A DNA stretch of 5,221 nt from an uncultured Pseudomonadota bacterium (lineage in GTDB: Bacteria; Pseudomonadota; Alphaproteobacteria; RF32; CAG-239), in contig CACXFX010000044.1 in NCBI GenBank assembly GCA_902767055.1, positions 1 to 5,221 of the forward strand, in the 5' to 3' direction. The position numbers and the translations under genes were made by a program. The notes under the pieces are model-generated. The model was not told the origin of the DNA and did no database searches. It worked only from the letters and a program-made list of their open reading frames with translations. Below, in pieces: positions 1 through 5,221 of this stretch. Every line of letters starts with the position of its first letter. Within the stretch, counting starts at the first letter, position 1.

Positions 1-1
1 A

Positions 2-2749
2 GATAAATTAACCGTCATCACGGGTTTGTCCGGCAGCGGTAAATCGTCGCTTGCATTTGATACGATTTATGCCGAAGGGCAACGTCGCTATGTCGAAAGT
101 TTGTCCGCTTATGCGCGTCAATTTTTGGATTTGATGAAAAAGCCGGATGTCGATTCAATCGAAGGGTTGTCACCTGCCATTTCTATTGAGCAAAAAGCCA
201 CATCAAACAACCCGCGTTCGACCGTCGGAACAATTACCGAAATTTATGATTATATGCGTCTGTTGTGGGCAAGGGCAGGGACGCCTTATTCGCCGGCGAC
301 GGGTTTGCCGATTGAGGCGCAGACTGTTTCGCAAATGGTTGATAAGATTTTAGAGCTTGAAACAGGCACAAAAATCATTTTACTTGCCCCGATTGCAAGA
401 GGCAAAAAAGGCGAATTTAAAAAAGAGTTTGAAACGCTCTTAAAACAGGGTTATCAGCGCATCAATATCGATGGTGTGATGTACAGTCTTGACGAAGTGC
501 CGGATTTGAACAAAAATCAAAAACATGATATCGAAGTGGTTGTGGACAGACTTATTATTAAAGAGGGGATAACGGAGCGTTTAACGGGTTCTGTCGAAAC
601 GGCGTTAAAACTTTCGGACGGGCTTTTGTTTGTTGATTTTGCGGATGGTAGAGAACGCAAGATTCTTTCTTCAAAATTTGCGTGTCCCGTTTCCGGTTTT
701 ACGATTGAGGAAATTGAGCCGAGGCTTTTTTCGTTTAATAATCCGTATGGGGCATGTCCGCATTGCGACGGTTTGGGGGCAAGTCTTTATATGGATCCGG
801 ATTTGATTGTGCCCAATGAAAATTTGAGTATTTCTCAGGGAGCAATCGAGCCGTGGTTCGGGCTTAAATCATCTTTTTATATGCAAGCTGTTTCTTCTTT
901 GGCCGATTATTTAAATATTTCGCTCAAAACGCCGTGGAAAGATTTGCCCGATGCGGCCAAAGATGTGATTTTATACGGATCTAAGGGCAAAAATGTGCCG
1001 ATTTATTACACCAAATTTGCAACGAATCGCCCGTTTGAAGGGGTTATCCCGAATATGGAACGGCGGTTTTTGGAAACCGATTCGGGGGCAGTCAGAGAAG
1101 AGCTTTCGCATTATCAATCCGCCTTAGAGTGCCCTTATTGCAAAGGTAAACGCCTAAAACCCGAGGCTTTGGCCGTCAAGGTTGCCGGGCTTGACATTAT
1201 GGAGGCGTCCGATATGTCGGTTAAAGAGGCTTTGAAATGGTTCGAGGCTGCTGAAGGTAAATTGCCTGCGCAAAAACGGGAAATTGCACACAAAATATTA
1301 AAAGAAATCATTGAGCGTCTAAAGTTTTTGAACAATGTCGGCTTAGAATATCTGACTTTATCGCGCCAGAGCGGCGGTTTGTCAGGCGGTGAAGCGCAAC
1401 GTATCCGTCTTGCCTCGCAAATCGGCTCGGGTTTGACGGGGGTGATGTATGTGTTAGACGAGCCATCTATCGGGCTTCATCAGCGCGATAACGATAAGCT
1501 TTTAGAAACTTTGACACGGCTTCGCGATATCGGCAATACGGTCATCGTTGTCGAGCATGATGAAGATGCCATCAAGGCAGCTGATTTTATTGTTGATATG
1601 GGGCCTATTGCCGGTCTTAAAGGCGGTTATGTGACAGCATCGGGAACACTTGATGAAATCTTAAAAAACAAACGAAGCTTAACGGCAGCATATTTAAATG
1701 GTGAACGAGAAATTGAAGTTCCGAAAACAAGGCGCAAAGGAAACGGGCAATTTTTGGAATTAAAAGGCGTCAAAACGCATAATCTTAAAAATGTCAATTT
1801 CAAATTGCCGCTCGGGACGCTGACCTGTGTCACCGGTGTATCGGGCAGCGGAAAATCATCCCTTATATTAGAAACGCTTTTTCCGGCCTTAAATAAGGTG
1901 ATTAACGGCTCAAGAAAACCCGCCGGCAAATATACCGCCATCAAGGGTGCAGAAAATATCGATAAAATCATTGATATCGATCAATCGCCGATCGGGCGCA
2001 CGCCGCGTTCAAACCCTGCGACATACACAGGGCTTTTTACGTATATCAGAGATTGGTTTGCCTCTCTGCCCGAGGCAAAAGCTAGAGGCTACACGGCAGG
2101 GCGTTTTTCGTTTAATGTGAAAGGCGGCAGGTGCGAGGCTTGCGAAGGTGACGGGGTTAAAAAAATCGAGATGCACTTTTTGCCCGATGTTTATGTCGAG
2201 TGCGATGTTTGCAAAGGCAAACGTTTTAACCGCGAAACGTTGGAAGTGAAGTTTAAGGGCAAATCAATTGCCGATGTTTTGGATATGACGGTTGATGAGG
2301 CTTTTGTTTTCTTTGAAAATATCCCCTCAATTAAAAACCGCTTAAAACTTTTGCAGGAAGTCGGTTTGGGTTATATCAAGCTCGGGCAACCGGCAACGAC
2401 GTTATCGGGCGGTGAAGCACAGCGCATCAAGCTTTCAAAAGAGCTTGCAAAAAAGGCGACCGGCCAAACGCTTTATATCTTAGATGAGCCGACAACAGGG
2501 CTTCATTTTGAAGACATCAATAAACTTTTAAAAGTCTTGCACCGCTTTGTGGAGCAGGGCAACACGGTTGTGGTGATTGAACATAACTTAGATGTGATTA
2601 AAACGGCAGATTATATCATCGATTTAGGCCCCGAAGGCGGCGACGGCGGCGGTAAAATCATCGCCACCGGCACACCGGAACAAATCGTTAAGGTCAAAGA
2701 GAGCTACACAGGCAAATATTTAAAAGGGAAGCTAAATATGAATTGCTAA
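2..2749 (+). CDS. uvrA: UvrA, excinuclease ABC subunit A (5'-truncated by window edge)
   Basis: UvrA is the dimeric ATPase that, with UvrB, finds bulky DNA lesions in nucleotide excision repair in the cytoplasm. The frame is open from base 2 with no start codon. The first visible residues ([16 protein letters not shown]) already contain Walker A, so about 25 N-terminal residues are missing; the TTG at 26 is an internal Leu codon. In order: Walker A1 (23-49), zinc module 1 (Cys 683, 755, 764), a CPYC pair near 1130-1141, ABC signature LSGGEAQ (1379-1399), Walker [10 protein letters not shown] (from 1454), Walker A2 GVSGSGKSS (1835-1861), the last zinc module CxxC...CxxC (2132-2143 and 2201-2212), signature 2 (from 2402) and Walker B2 LDEPTTGLH (from 2480). 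The visible 915 residues plus the missing part match the usual length of about 940. One oddity: the second Cys of zinc module 1 is Ser (692-694). The 3' end overlaps the convergent pilin gene. Identification is certain. Confidence 0.98.
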   Translation, partial: DKLTVITGLSGSGKSSLAFDTIYAEGQRRYVESLSAYARQFLDLMKKPDVDSIEGLSPAISIEQKATSNNPRSTVGTITEIYDYMRLLWARAGTPYSPATGLPIEAQTVSQMVDKILELETGTKIILLAPIARGKKGEFKKEFETLLKQGYQRINIDGVMYSLDEVPDLNKNQKHDIEVVVDRLIIKEGITERLTGSVETALKLSDGLLFVDFADGRERKILSSKFACPVSGFTIEEIEPRLFSFNNPYGACPHCDGLGASLYMDPDLIVPNENLSISQGAIEPWFGLKSSFYMQAVSSLADYLNISLKTPWKDLPDAAKDVILYGSKGKNVPIYYTKFATNRPFEGVIPNMERRFLETDSGAVREELSHYQSALECPYCKGKRLKPEALAVKVAGLDIMEASDMSVKEALKWFEAAEGKLPAQKREIAHKILKEIIERLKFLNNVGLEYLTLSRQSGGLSGGEAQRIRLASQIGSGLTGVMYVLDEPSIGLHQRDNDKLLETLTRLRDIGNTVIVVEHDEDAIKAADFIVDMGPIAGLKGGYVTASGTLDEILKNKRSLTAAYLNGEREIEVPKTRRKGNGQFLELKGVKTHNLKNVNFKLPLGTLTCVTGVSGSGKSSLILETLFPALNKVINGSRKPAGKYTAIKGAENIDKIIDIDQSPIGRTPRSNPATYTGLFTYIRDWFASLPEAKARGYTAGRFSFNVKGGRCEACEGDGVKKIEMHFLPDVYVECDVCKGKRFNRETLEVKFKGKSIADVLDMTVDEAFVFFENIPSIKNRLKLLQEVGLGYIKLGQPATTLSGGEAQRIKLSKELAKKATGQTLYILDEPTTGLHFEDINKLLKVLHRFVEQGNTVVVIEHNLDVIKTADYIIDLGPEGGDGGGKIIATGTPEQIVKVKESYTGKYLKGKLNMNC

Positions 2750-3358
2750 TGTGCAAGCATTACCCTCAACACAGACACTACATGTATTTAAAACATCGTC
2801 CATCGTCATATCTTTAATACATTTTTGTGCGCCAGTGCATTCCCGATCGCCGTATATTTTTGCGCTGGAAGGCAGGCTGCTTCCACGATAAACGGACATA
2901 TACTGAAAAATATTACTGTTCGGTTTAACTATTTTACTAACCAATTCAATACATAAATCATTTCGAAAAGCGGTATTATCTGTCGTCAAATAATAATCAA
3001 TATTTATGGTTTTTTGAAAAGCCATTTGTATAATAACCTGATTTTGAAAATTATCATAAAATTTTTGATTTGTGTTATCATCTGGAATGGTCCATCTGTC
3101 AGGTAAAATATCTAAATTTTGAATGTAAGGCAATAATTTAACAGCATTAGTACCCACGATTTTAGCTTCAGCAACCAAATAATTTTCATATTCCAAAATA
3201 CCTGACAGAAATTGTTCCCAATCAATTACAAACTGATTGATTCGATGCTGACGCATGGCTTTATTAAATCCGGCCAGTGCTCCGACCGATAGAACACCGA
3301 TAATTGCCAAGACGCCAAGCATCTCGACCATACTGCGACCTGATTGATTGTTTTTCAT
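2732..3358 (-). CDS. Type IV pilin / pseudopilin-like protein, Cys-rich C-terminus
   Basis: A 208-residue protein with a class III (prepilin-type) leader. A short polar leader MKNNQSG is followed by RSMVE and a hydrophobic helix (about residues 10-30, [20 protein letters not shown]). Cleavage after Gly7 would put the conserved Glu at +5 of the mature protein; +1 is Arg instead of the usual Phe or Met. The rest is a polar, Asn-rich domain with Cys136, 174, 180, 193, 196 and 202, which could form disulfides outside the inner membrane. The start at 3358 is chosen because AAGGA lies 8 bases upstream and because the leader then has normal length; the open frame continues back to 3559 but crosses a terminator and a structured RNA. 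Family knowledge suggests a filament subunit or minor pseudopilin of a type II secretion or type IV pilus system; no assembly genes are nearby, so the system is unknown. The gene is clearly more AT-rich than its neighbours. The exact role is not recognised. Confidence 0.85.
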   Translation of the reverse strand: MKNNQSGRSMVEMLGVLAIIGVLSVGALAGFNKAMRQHRINQFVIDWEQFLSGILEYENYLVAEAKIVGTNAVKLLPYIQNLDILPDRWTIPDDNTNQKFYDNFQNQVIIQMAFQKTINIDYYLTTDNTAFRNDLCIELVSKIVKPNSNIFQYMSVYRGSSLPSSAKIYGDRECTGAQKCIKDMTMDDVLNTCSVCVEGNACTLAIHI

Positions 3359-3366
3359 CTTTGTTT

Positions 3367-3374
3367 TCCTTTCT
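3367..3374 (-). promoter_or_regulatory. Ribosome binding site that fixes the pilin start
   Basis: The minus strand reads AGAAAGGA, with 8 bases between AAGGA and the ATG at 3358. It lies just after the terminator U-tract (3395-3389), so only transcripts that pass the terminator contain it. It supports the 208-residue start over the upstream in-frame ATG at 3379, which lacks such spacing. Confidence 0.7.
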
Positions 3375-3388
3375 ATCATATTAGTTAT

Positions 3389-3411
3389 AAAAAAACCCAC
3401 TTGAAAGCGGG
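3389..3411 (-). terminator. Rho-independent terminator before the pilin gene
   Basis: The minus strand has a 6-bp stem, CCCGCT (3411-3406) with AGTGGG (3401-3396) including one G-U pair, a UUCA loop and seven U residues (3395-3389). The G-U pair exists only on the minus strand, and so does the U-tract, which fixes the orientation. It ends about 30 bases before the pilin ATG. It can be the end of a small RNA or an attenuator in the pilin leader. Its 5' arm is also complementary to CGGGC at 3551-3547, so an alternative pairing would remove the terminator. Confidence 0.75.
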
Positions 3412-3567
3412 CGGATGATAGAAAACCGTACAGAAACAAACGGCTCGGCTTATTTGAGCTTGATGTCTTATTCGGCCGACATCCGCTCAATCGCAGAGGC
3501 CGGTGAATGGTCGAATAAATCGACTGTTTCTGTCTCGGGTTTCTATGCCCGTGCACCAAACGATGCT
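3389..3567 (-). ncRNA. Candidate structured leader RNA or small RNA upstream of the pilin gene
   Basis: About 180 nt lie between a promoter and a terminator and fold by eye into a multibranch RNA. The closing helix has three parts: 3551-3547 with 3412-3408 (5 bp); 3546-3536 with 3428-3418 (10 of 11 paired); 3533-3525 with 3438-3430 (9 bp, perfect). It encloses three hairpins: 3524-3510 (GTCGA/TCGAC, loop UUUAU); 3502-3473 (CGGCC/GGCCG plus UCUGC/GCGGA, loop GAUUGA); 3459-3443 (GCUC/GAGC). An alternative hairpin, GATGTC (3483-3478) with GACATC (3467-3462), competes with the second one. G-U pairs fit transcription from the minus strand. I compared it from memory with 6S, SRP RNA, tmRNA, RNase P and the c-di-GMP, cobalamin, TPP, ZTP and purine riboswitches and recognised none. 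It may be a cis-acting attenuator of the pilin or an independent small RNA. Confidence 0.5.
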
Positions 3568-3573
3568 GTTTTT

Positions 3574-3601
3574 ATGTTAGCATAAAACAAACAAAAATCA
3601 A
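3574..3601 (-). promoter_or_regulatory. Probable promoter of the structured RNA / pilin gene
   Basis: The minus strand shows a -35-like TTGATT (3601-3596), a 16-base spacer and a -10-like TAACAT (3579-3574) preceded by TGC, an extended -10 element. Transcription would begin near 3567. The -35 box directly abuts the stem of the upstream terminator. The -10 lies in an inverted repeat (3587-3570). The match is moderate (4 of 6 in each box) and made by eye. Confidence 0.5.
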
Positions 3602-3623
3602 GCCTTAATTTTCAATAAGGCTT
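3590..3623 (-). terminator. Rho-independent terminator of the SPFH-nfeD operon
   Basis: A perfect 8-bp stem, AAGCCTTA/TAAGGCTT (3623-3616 with 3607-3600), has an 8-base loop and is followed on the minus strand by GATTTTTGTTT. It starts 38 bases after the nfeD stop codon. On the plus strand the stem is followed by AATAAAATTC, a poor U-tract, so the minus orientation is preferred. Confidence 0.75.
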
Positions 3624-3661
3624 AATAAAATTCAGTTCAAAAAATTTTTAACTTGAAACAA

Positions 3662-4129
3662 TTATTTTTCGCTTGCTTTTTGAGCCTTTAAAATCACGCC
3701 GTCTTTGACATCGATTATTTTTATTTTGGCGCCTTTTTTTAAGGGTTCGTCAATTTCAACAAGCCAAAACGAATCGCCGATTTTGGCTTTTGAGCGCCCG
3801 TCAACGACATCTTCGGAAAGATTATAAATTTTGCCGATGTGGGCGCCTGCCATATCATTTAAGTATTTATATTTTTCAGGTACTTTCGTCTTGTTTAAGA
3901 TTTTGGCATAGGCATACCAGCCAAATCCGGCAAAGACGGCGGAAATCAGCGCAAAGCAGACAAGTGTTTCAACGACCGTCAAGCTGATAAAGCTGACAAT
4001 TATTCCCATCATAAATGCCGAAAAACCAAACCAAATCAGGTATGTCCCCGGCACGAACAATTCTGCCAAAATCAGAAAAACACCGATGGCAAACCAGCCA
4101 AGATAACCCATTTGAGTGATAAAGTTCAT
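3662..4129 (-). CDS. NfeD family membrane protein (short form, YbbJ-like)
   Basis: A 155-residue inner-membrane protein. Three hydrophobic segments lie at about residues 8-25, 29-51 and 53-75, followed by a soluble domain (about 93-150) with the alternating Gly/hydrophobic pattern of the NfeD OB fold: AGAHIGKI, GDSFWLVEID, LKKGAKIKIIDVKDGVIL. There is no ClpP-like protease domain, so it is the short NfeD type, like E. coli YbbJ. Such proteins are encoded next to SPFH proteins and are thought to act with them in membrane quality control or microdomain function; no enzymatic activity is expected. It follows the SPFH gene after 11 bases, with AAGGGG overlapping the preceding stop codon and lying 7 bases before the ATG, so the two are surely co-transcribed and probably translationally coupled. 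The family assignment is firm; the biological role in this organism is inferred. Confidence 0.93.
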   Translation of the reverse strand: MNFITQMGYLGWFAIGVFLILAELFVPGTYLIWFGFSAFMMGIIVSFISLTVVETLVCFALISAVFAGFGWYAYAKILNKTKVPEKYKYLNDMAGAHIGKIYNLSEDVVDGRSKAKIGDSFWLVEIDEPLKKGAKIKIIDVKDGVILKAQKASEK

Positions 4130-4140
4130 TTATATTCCCC

Positions 4141-5094
4141 TTATTTTGTTTTTTTAGGTTTGTCGGTGATAATTTCTTTGGTGATTTCGGCAATGCTTGC
4201 AAGCGAGCTTGCGACATTTGTCGTATCGGTCGGCAACATTAAAAGTTTTTGATTAGGCGAGGTGATGATGCCGTTTAAGGCTTCAATATATTTTTGACCC
4301 AAGAAATAATTTAAAGATTGCGGGTTGCCGTTTGCAATCGCATCGGATAAGGCCTTTGTTGCAAAAGCTTCGGCATTGGCGAGGCGCTCTCTTGCTTCCG
4401 CCTCACGGAATGCGGCTTCTTTTTTGGCTTCGGCATCCAAGATGACCGATTGTTTTTCAGCTTCGGCGGCCAAAATGACGGATTGTTTTTCGCCTTCGGC
4501 TTTCAAAATTTCGGATTGGCGAACGCCTTCAGCCTCTAAAATCGCAGCACGTTTGTCACGTTCCGCCTTCATCTGGCGGGCCATCGAATCAATCAAATCA
4601 CGCGGCGGGGTGATGTCTTTGATCTCAACACGTGTCACCTTAACGCCCCAAGGTACAGTCGCCTCATCCACAACGGAAAGCAATTTGTGATTGATGGCAT
4701 CGCGCTGGGATAAAAGCTCATCGATCTCCATACTGCCCAAAACGGTACGAATGTTTGTCATAATCAGATTTAAAATCGCATTGTTCAAATCTTTGACCTG
4801 ATAAGCCGCGTTGGCCGCATTTTGGATTTGGAAGAACAAAACGCCGTCAACCCTGACCATTGCGTTGTCTTTTGTAATCACATCTTGAGAAGGGACATCC
4901 AAAACCTGTTCCATACGATTGATTTTGGCACCGATTTTTTCGATAATCGGAATAACAAGATGAAACCCCGGTTTTAACGTACGCGTGAAACGGCCGAAGC
5001 TTTCGATTGTATATTCATAACCCTGACGGACAATGACAACCGAGCTCATCAACACAAAAAAGATTAAAAAGACAAGTATAACGGCAAAAGGCAT
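4141..5094 (-). CDS. qmcA: SPFH/stomatin-like (paraslipin, QmcA-type) membrane protein
   Basis: A 317-residue protein with an N-terminal membrane anchor (about residues 3-22), then an SPFH/prohibitin domain (about 23-175; typical stretches are IVRQGYEYTIESFGRF, LKPGFHLVIP, VDGVLFFQI, GSMEIDELLSQRDAIN, WGVKVTRVEIKDI). Next comes an Ala/Glu-rich coiled coil (about 177-250) and a conserved tail with NYFLGQKYIEALNGI and LLMLPTD. Length and order match E. coli QmcA (about 305 residues). The family forms large ring-shaped oligomers on the inner membrane that associate with proteases such as FtsH. The coiled coil consists of six 11-residue units (185-250), possibly one more than in E. coli QmcA as I remember it. 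The start has AAGGA 8 bases upstream. It is the first gene of a two-gene operon with nfeD, the classic partner. The symbol is given by family resemblance and gene order. Confidence 0.93.
   Translation of the reverse strand: MPFAVILVFLIFFVLMSSVVIVRQGYEYTIESFGRFTRTLKPGFHLVIPIIEKIGAKINRMEQVLDVPSQDVITKDNAMVRVDGVLFFQIQNAANAAYQVKDLNNAILNLIMTNIRTVLGSMEIDELLSQRDAINHKLLSVVDEATVPWGVKVTRVEIKDITPPRDLIDSMARQMKAERDKRAAILEAEGVRQSEILKAEGEKQSVILAAEAEKQSVILDAEAKKEAAFREAEARERLANAEAFATKALSDAIANGNPQSLNYFLGQKYIEALNGIITSPNQKLLMLPTDTTNVASSLASIAEITKEIITDKPKKTK
4444..4509 (-). repeat. 33-bp tandem repeat encoding 11-residue coiled-coil units
   Basis: Two adjacent 33-base units, 4509-4477 and 4476-4444, match at 27 of 33 positions by hand count. 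They encode ILKAEGEKQSV and ILAAEAEKQSV (residues 196-206 and 207-217 of the SPFH protein). More diverged units lie on both sides (185-195 and 218-250). An 11-residue period is a hendecad coiled coil. The nucleotide similarity suggests a fairly recent unit duplication, or strong constraint on the protein. Confidence 0.75.
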
Positions 5095-5133
5095 TTTTTT
5101 GTTCCTTGAAGAAAAAGTTAAAACGATGATTGT

Positions 5134-5161
5134 ATTATGCCATTATTTTGATTTTTTTCAA
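5134..5161 (-). promoter_or_regulatory. Promoter of the SPFH-nfeD operon
   Basis: The minus strand has TTGAAA (5161-5156), a 16-base spacer and CATAAT (5139-5134) preceded by TGG (5142-5140), an extended -10. Transcription would start near 5127, giving a leader of about 32 bases with AAGGA at 5107-5103 before the ATG at 5094. The match is good for a sigma-70 type promoter but is judged by eye. Confidence 0.6.
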
Positions 5162-5172
5162 AAAATGTTTGG

Positions 5173-5188
5173 CAGTTGCGCACAGCTG
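5173..5188. promoter_or_regulatory. Imperfect 16-bp palindrome, possible operator
   Basis: CAGTTGCGCACAGCTG equals its own reverse complement at 12 of 16 positions, with perfect TGCGCA-like and CAGCTG-like cores. It lies 11 bases upstream of the -35 box of the SPFH operon and about 25 bases before a possible divergent -35 box, a position suited to a regulator. No known operator consensus is recognised. Confidence 0.25.
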
Positions 5189-5213
5189 AAATTTTTTTAA
5201 GGCATTTTTTTGT

Positions 5214-5219
5214 TTGACA
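5214..5219 (+). promoter_or_regulatory. Possible -35 box of a divergent promoter at the window edge
   Basis: TTGACA, identical to the sigma-70 -35 consensus, sits on the plus strand 3 to 8 bases from the end of the window. A divergent gene to the right would explain it; the -10 box would lie outside the window and cannot be seen. Confidence 0.25.
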
Positions 5220-5221
5220 AG

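Noticed and set aside
2668..2690. CCGG-rich self-complementary motif near the uvrA 3' end as a terminator for the pilin.
   Set aside because: The stem is four pairs, is within conserved uvrA codons, and has no following U-tract on the minus strand.
2745..2766. Small inverted repeat TAATG/CATTA just after the uvrA stop as a terminator.
   Set aside because: Only five weak pairs and no U-tract follow, and it lies inside the pilin coding sequence.
3359..3559. An in-frame extension of the pilin to a TTG at 3559 (275 residues).
   Set aside because: It would translate through a terminator hairpin and a base-paired RNA region, has no good ribosome binding site, and would place the prepilin leader deep inside the protein.
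3389..3570. Identification of the structured RNA as 6S RNA, SRP RNA, tmRNA, RNase P or a named riboswitch.
   Set aside because: Size and terminator fit 6S loosely, but none of the conserved motifs I know for these families could be found by eye.
3633..3660. AT-rich inverted repeat between the nfeD stop and the terminator (GTTCAA with TTGAAAC).
   Set aside because: The arms are weak and interrupted, and the run of A and T makes it likely by chance; the stem at 3600-3623 is a much better terminator.
3969..4217. 82-residue minus-strand frame overlapping the SPFH end and the nfeD start.
   Set aside because: It is a shadow in another frame of two well-supported genes, with no domain-like sequence.
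4325..4690. 121-residue plus-strand frame opposite the SPFH coiled coil (Ser/Ala-rich repeats).
   Set aside because: Its repeats simply mirror the 33-bp units of the coding strand; it has no ribosome binding site or recognisable domain.

Overview
The window reads as bacterial chromosome, most likely from an uncultured, possibly host-associated alphaproteobacterium. Two clues support this, both from memory and not from a search. The pilin-like protein starts with a [24 protein letters not shown] segment that I associate with gut alphaproteobacterial genomes. UvrA has a CPVSGF motif in its first zinc module, which I recall from alphaproteobacterial UvrA proteins. Confidence in the lineage is moderate to low. 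There are four genes and no sign of insertion sequences, CRISPR arrays, tRNA or rRNA.

Layout. Bases 2-2749 (+) carry uvrA, the damage-recognition ATPase of nucleotide excision repair, cut at its 5' end by the window edge. Facing it on the minus strand, 3358-2732 encodes a 208-residue type IV pilin/pseudopilin-like protein with six cysteines. The two genes overlap tail to tail by 18 bases, and no terminator is visible for either. Upstream of the pilin (3661-3359) is a non-coding stretch of about 300 bases packed, in minus-strand order, with a terminator for the upstream operon, a promoter, a strongly structured RNA of about 180 nt, a second terminator, and the pilin ribosome binding site. Bases 5094-3662 (-) hold a two-gene membrane operon: a QmcA/paraslipin-type SPFH protein followed by a short NfeD protein. 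A good promoter lies at about 5161-5134. The right edge (5095-5221) is intergenic and ends in a consensus-like -35 box pointing out of the window.

How the parts work together. The SPFH protein and NfeD are a known pair in membrane microdomain organisation and quality control. UvrA is a housekeeping repair gene with no evident link to its neighbours. The most interesting element is the structured RNA at 3567-3389. The outermost part of its long closing helix uses the same bases as the 5' arm of a terminator that ends only about 30 bases before the pilin start codon. This is the arrangement of a transcription-attenuating leader or riboswitch, although a free-standing small RNA with its own terminator is equally possible. 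I do not recognise it as a known RNA family.
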